Assembly: GCA_008508345.1 (NCBI GenBank)
Contig: QNGE01003311.1
Span: 1-64,000, forward strand
Direction of reading: 5' to 3'
Origin: Paragonimus westermani
Taxonomy: Eukaryota > Platyhelminthes > Trematoda > Plagiorchiida > Troglotrematidae
DNA: 64,000 nt
The notes under the pieces are model-generated. The model was not told the DNA's origin. It saw only the letters and a program-made list of their open reading frames with translations, and searched no databases. The position numbers and the translations under genes were made by a program. This document shows, piece by piece, positions 60,134 to 64,000 of this stretch (the first letter of the stretch is position 1; the number at the start of each line of letters is the position of its first letter).

Positions 60134-61769
60134 CTGTTGTGTAAAAGCGATGAGTGATTTGAAGTTTTGGTGTGACTGCAAACTATAGTGTAATCTCCTA
60201 CACATCGTCATGCAAGAGTGACTGAGTGTTTCTAGAGCCAATATGATGTAGATACATTTAGGTAGTGTTGGTGACAAATCACCACAGTCGTCACATCACG
60301 TGTCTAATGAAGAGTTCTCTTACTAAGTAGTTGTTTTGCTTTCATTTGTACACTGAATTACAGGATCAAGATATTCCAGGGCTGTGAAGGCTCGTAGCCT
60401 AGACGTTTGCGACTCCATGGCAAGAGAAGATGAATTAGCTTATGGATTACAGGTCCCCTGGTGAGGTTTACATAGAAAACCATCCAGTCGCTTTTCATCT
60501 GTATGGTAGTCATAAGTTCACGTAAAGTTCGCACAAGCACTGCTGAGACAAAGAAACGCGCTTCCTCAGATTAAGGGTGCAGAGAGGACTATTTCGGTTA
60601 CGTGGACCAAGAAGCAAAATAAGTCCGGTCTTTCTCACCTTGGGTGTGGTGGTTGTCGCATTACTAAATTCCGCGGGTTGAAATTTGGAGAAATGGTACC
60701 ACAGATTGATGAAAGCCCTGAGGGTCATAGAATCAAGACTGAAGGCCTAGATTGGTATGGAGTTCTCCTTAACTATTCTAGAAGATTAACTTATTGGGTG
60801 GCTAATTGAGCCCAATAAAATTTACCGAGTATCAGTGACGGTCACTTCAATGAGAAATAACGAGCAACAAAAAGGTCGTGCGTCGTGCTGTTTTTTAAAT
60901 CCCTATGTCAGGTGTGACGAAACGGATTTCAGTCTTCACCGCTCACGTAATTTTAGAAGAGCGCAGGAAGGATCAAGAGCACGAATAGTCGTCGCTAGAG
61001 ATCGAATAAAAATTCACACATCATTGATGCCATGCTTAATCACAGCCTCACCGACAACATGTGTAAAGAGGACCACTCACTGCAGATTTGTGTCGATGAT
61101 TCATGCAAATACTTATCAGCCGCATTTCAACGGATGATGACTAATTATTTATAATCGTCAATGGCAACGCATCTTGTTACATAAAGCTAAAGAATGCTTT
61201 CTGGAGAAAAATCAGAACCATTCATTGGCGCCGTAGTCATCTGGCAAAATAATATGGAACATCATTAATGAACCTTTCAAGGAGGAGCTGAAGAAATGTA
61301 AATTCATAATCGACGGGAATCACGCGAAAAAGTCCAGTCAGCAAGAATGACGAATGAGCTGCACAGTGGAATGCAGACAGTCCGAAAGCATGCATCACGA
61401 GAGTGCCCTGTTGGAATGCTGTGCTTCCTGTGTGCATTCGTTATCAATCTTGCTTGAAGGAAGTGGATTATGGTAAAACCAACATCGATCAACGGTCTCC
61501 TTCGTTGAATACTCTGACAGTTGAGTTACATTCACTCCCAATGCGCAAATTAGGCGGCCGGAGGGACGATCTGCATCATGGAGTATTTAAAGTGGAACAG
61601 TAACGAGCGTACTGCATGCATGTTTCGAAGCACTGTATGTCCCTTTTATACAAGCCTAACTACACATATTAAGAGGTTGTGTTGTGATCAATGTAATTTC
61701 GTTTTCTATATACAGATGTGAATAGCTTAAAACTTCGAGTTTCTGGCTGTAAAACGTATTCAACCTAAA
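60134..61769. other. No recognisable gene
   Basis: Frames up to 100 codons (60835-61137 plus) without motif. Confidence 0.4.
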
Positions 61770-62360
61770 CGGTTATGCTAACCTTTTACTAGATGGAGAC
61801 TCCATGATTTTACACTATGCTCAAAGTATGAGCAAACGAGCAGCTCTAGCTCTCGTGATACGACCCTAGTCTTTGGCTGATACAACGTCTGATTTGGTTT
61901 TAGAGAAGTTGCTACGTACTCGGTTGAGACCTCGAAGTTCGAACTCACTTGAACCCATAAGTTTATTAGGCCAACCCATCTTCCGTCGGCAACGAGATCT
62001 ATTACTCCAGTGCACTGAGTGGTAGTTCCCACTGGACAGTCTACTGATATAACTCATCCGAAATGAACAGAGGTCACAGTAGGACACTACGAATTTTATA
62101 TCGCTGGAAAACAAATAACGTGCACAGTTAGGTTATCAGCTAAATCGTTCGTGTACGCTAGGAGTACAAGCCCCAAAACTGAACCCTGGAAAACCCCACT
62201 ACTAGCGAATACCATACACGACCTGGCCCACTCTGGTTGTACATAGAAATACTCCTGAGGCTGTATTGAAGACTTCTGGCTTAGGACGTAAATAGCGATG
62301 ACTAATAGAATCATGTTTTTTCAAAGTCTAAGTAACAAACCTCAACTCGTTCTTAGTTCA
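61770..62360 (-). pseudogene. LINE (CR1/jockey-like) reverse transcriptase relic
   Basis: The minus frame at 62314-62096 contains SGVFQGSVLGLVLLAYTNDL followed by ADNLTVH. This is the non-LTR reverse transcriptase motif usually written SGVPQGSVLGP..F..YINDLP. The next frame (62114-61866) begins MFSSDIKFV, a decayed F-A-D-D-x-K box: the first of the two aspartates is replaced. The remaining thumb is unrecognisable. Same strand and order as the endonuclease piece below, so one element. Dead. Confidence 0.6.
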
Positions 62361-62948
62361 CTTGCCATGTTATTTGTTCACAGAAGGAAAACAGATTCTT
62401 GTCGCTGCTGCGCTGCTACACATAGCGAAGTAATGCTTTAACGTGTCTCACAGGTCTCATTCCACACCTCGACAATACTGACGTCTTACGTTTGGTTACA
62501 TCTCACCTCCGTAGACAAGTTTCTCGTGCATTCCGAACGACATTCCACGTAAGCTCAGATAGTTGTAAGCCTTGCTCGTTTAAATCCCAAAAATCTTTGG
62601 TGTCCTTCTGTAAATGGAAGCCGCCTTCTGTCTCTATTCTTAGTCTTCTTGGATTTTTAACCTCCTTGTTTGACCATAGTGGAGGGTCACAACCTTTAAC
62701 CTACCTCAACGTACAAATTCTTTAACCAAACCGGCAATATAAGTTTCAATTCTCGCCCAGCTGTCACTGGAGTTCAGTTCCCCTTCCCCCTCTCTAACTA
62801 GTCACCGTAGAAGGTTTACGTCCCCACAGTTACAGCGCCATTGATCCGCAGGTTTCAAAACCCAAATTGCTAAGACTATCTTAACAGACCAATAGTCACC
62901 CTTAGCCAGAAGCACTTTAAATTCCAGGTCACCAATATCGCTTCGGCC
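62361..62948. other. Interior of the LINE relic, unreadable
   Basis: Lies between the endonuclease and reverse transcriptase remnants. Its length is about right for the linker, but I find no motif on the minus strand. Confidence 0.3.
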
Positions 62949-63400
62949 TTATATATTCACCAGATCTGGTACAACCGGACACTTACCAGGCCCCTGGAGT
63001 GCGAGCTGATTCACGTTACACAAGAGTTTCGGAGGACCATCTGCGAAAGCTATCTTCGTTTCAATTAATTTCAGGGATACATTATAGTCGCCAAGAAAAA
63101 GAATATTACGAGTTCGTGATGCCACTACCTGCGCACCTTCAGGTTCTAATGCCAGCGGACTGCGTATATGCACATAATCCTCAGTGGTCTAACAAAACGG
63201 CTCATTATCTGCACATTAGGAGGTACCAGTCCACTATCGGATCTCTGCCTACATTGCTGAGCTGTCCGGAGAACAGAACCTTCATCTGTCCTATTGTCTT
63301 GTCTGTCTGCAAGGTAGCAGCAGTGCTTCAGTGACCACAGGTCCCCTGCCTTAGTAACTGCTGTAAAATAAGATCCCACCGTAGTGATATTCAGCTCACC
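62949..63400 (-). pseudogene. LINE apurinic-type endonuclease relic
   Basis: Minus frame 63173-62949 has ILFLGDYNVSLKLIETKI, the APE-type G-D-[FY]-N motif, followed by LLCNVNQLALQG and CPVVPDLVNI (usually a LDLVLTN box). Frame 63379-63146 contains LADRQDNRTDEGSVL, the usual RxDR...GGG region upstream. The order EN then RT fits a non-LTR element of the CR1/jockey type. The 5' part beyond 63400 is undefined. Confidence 0.55.
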
Positions 63401-64000
63401 CTACTTATTTCCGACATTCGTATAAGGCACGTTTAATCCTGTTCTACTAACCTCTGTTAAAAGCGTTTCAATAATGCAAGGAAGGACAAGCTCAGACACT
63501 AAGCTGAGGCAGCTGCGCAGTTGTTGATAAAGGACTCTTTACGAAGAAGCTCCCTGCTGTTTCAATATCTGGGTGTAGTAGAGCACTCATCCCGACGCTG
63601 TTCTACACAAGAGATTGACGCCGTCTGACCAATTCTGACATTTTGGGCTGTTTTTATACACCCAACTGGTCTAAAGCCAGTACACTCACCAGCACCCTCG
63701 GTGACTCACCGACGGCTGTCGACTAATCACTGACCACTGATTGTCTGTCAGTGTGCTACACCGCGCCACAGAATCATCTGGGGCTACTCTGGTTGTCTCT
63801 GAGTAGCATTACGAATGGTCGTGGTAGCGGCTATAAACCTACCTCTCTCTATGTCTAGGGTTTTAAAATTCCACCAGCACTGCTGCAGATCTAGAATGTT
63901 CCCAGCTTTATGCACCCTGCCGCCTTTCAGGTCGTACGACTGTTCTAACGGTCACGTGGCTTTGGCAGTTCTCTTTGAGACCTTTCCTTTATGGTAAGAT
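63401..64000. other. Unassigned; perhaps the 5' part of the LINE relic
   Basis: No frame above 60 codons. Minus-strand readings are vaguely compatible with the N-terminal part of the LINE protein, but there is no defining motif. Confidence 0.3.

Noticed and set aside
1..64000. Bacterial or viral gene organisation, operons, CRISPR, defence systems
   Set aside because: No long frames, no gene packing, no direct-repeat array. Everything recognisable is eukaryotic retroelement sequence.

Overview
This is a 64 kb stretch of AT-leaning, intron-scale, repeat-rich animal-type DNA with no complete gene that I can recognise. No open frame exceeds about 190 codons. There are no operons, ribosome-binding-site patterns, rRNA, functional tRNA or CRISPR arrays. 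What is recognisable is retroelement debris: several Penelope-like elements (PLEs) with a C-terminal GIY-YIG domain, one degenerate Ty3/gypsy LTR retrotransposon, one CR1/jockey-type LINE relic, and at least two families of short (about 390-400 bp) fold-back repeats carrying tRNA-like pol III box sequences. This repertoire fits a metazoan genome. A parasitic flatworm (trematode or cestode) is my best guess from the style of the PLE and gypsy proteins, with low to moderate confidence.

Layout. 0-8.4 kb: a PLE 3' end fragment at the very start, a PLE relic at 2.3-3.6 kb, and two decayed family-B repeat fragments. 8.4-17 kb: intergenic or intronic DNA with one family-A (13.0 kb) and one family-B (16.6 kb) fold-back repeat. 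17.5-18.3 kb: a further PLE relic ending in a hairpin. 18.3-36.8 kb: mostly unrecognisable sequence with a tRNA-like SINE fragment, two family-B copies, and a minus-strand open frame at 29.7-30.2 kb that could hold an exon. 36.85-44.35 kb: the most structured part, a PLE whose two ends are a 770 bp inverted repeat of the PLE 3' end, interrupted by a minus-strand gypsy element with 0.31 kb LTRs. 45-52.6 kb: family-A copies, a nearly full-span but broken PLE (48.5-50.5 kb), and a truncated PLE (51.3-51.95 kb) with an inverted copy of the PLE 3' end just upstream. 53-60.2 kb: two minus-strand candidate exons, a family-A half and a family-B copy. 61.8-63.4 kb: a minus-strand LINE relic (endonuclease, then reverse transcriptase).

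The main surprise is the 36.85-44.35 kb locus. The two inverted PLE arms are almost identical: I find two or three mismatches in 770 bp, and the 116-residue GIY-YIG frames are identical. The gypsy element lying between them has LTRs differing at about 24 of 310 positions, and the intervening PLE reverse transcriptase is riddled with stops. The arms therefore look far younger than what they enclose, pointing to arm-to-arm gene conversion, a late duplication, or an assembly or haplotype artefact. A second, smaller example of an inverted PLE 3' end placed upstream of a PLE copy occurs at 51 kb, so the inverted arrangement may be how this PLE family inserts.

The second point of interest is the short fold-back repeats. 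In both families, long inverted arms are combined with tRNA-like A/B-box sequence, and the same composite layout recurs in several diverged copies. They therefore seem to spread as units, a hybrid of SINE and MITE architecture that I cannot assign to a known family.
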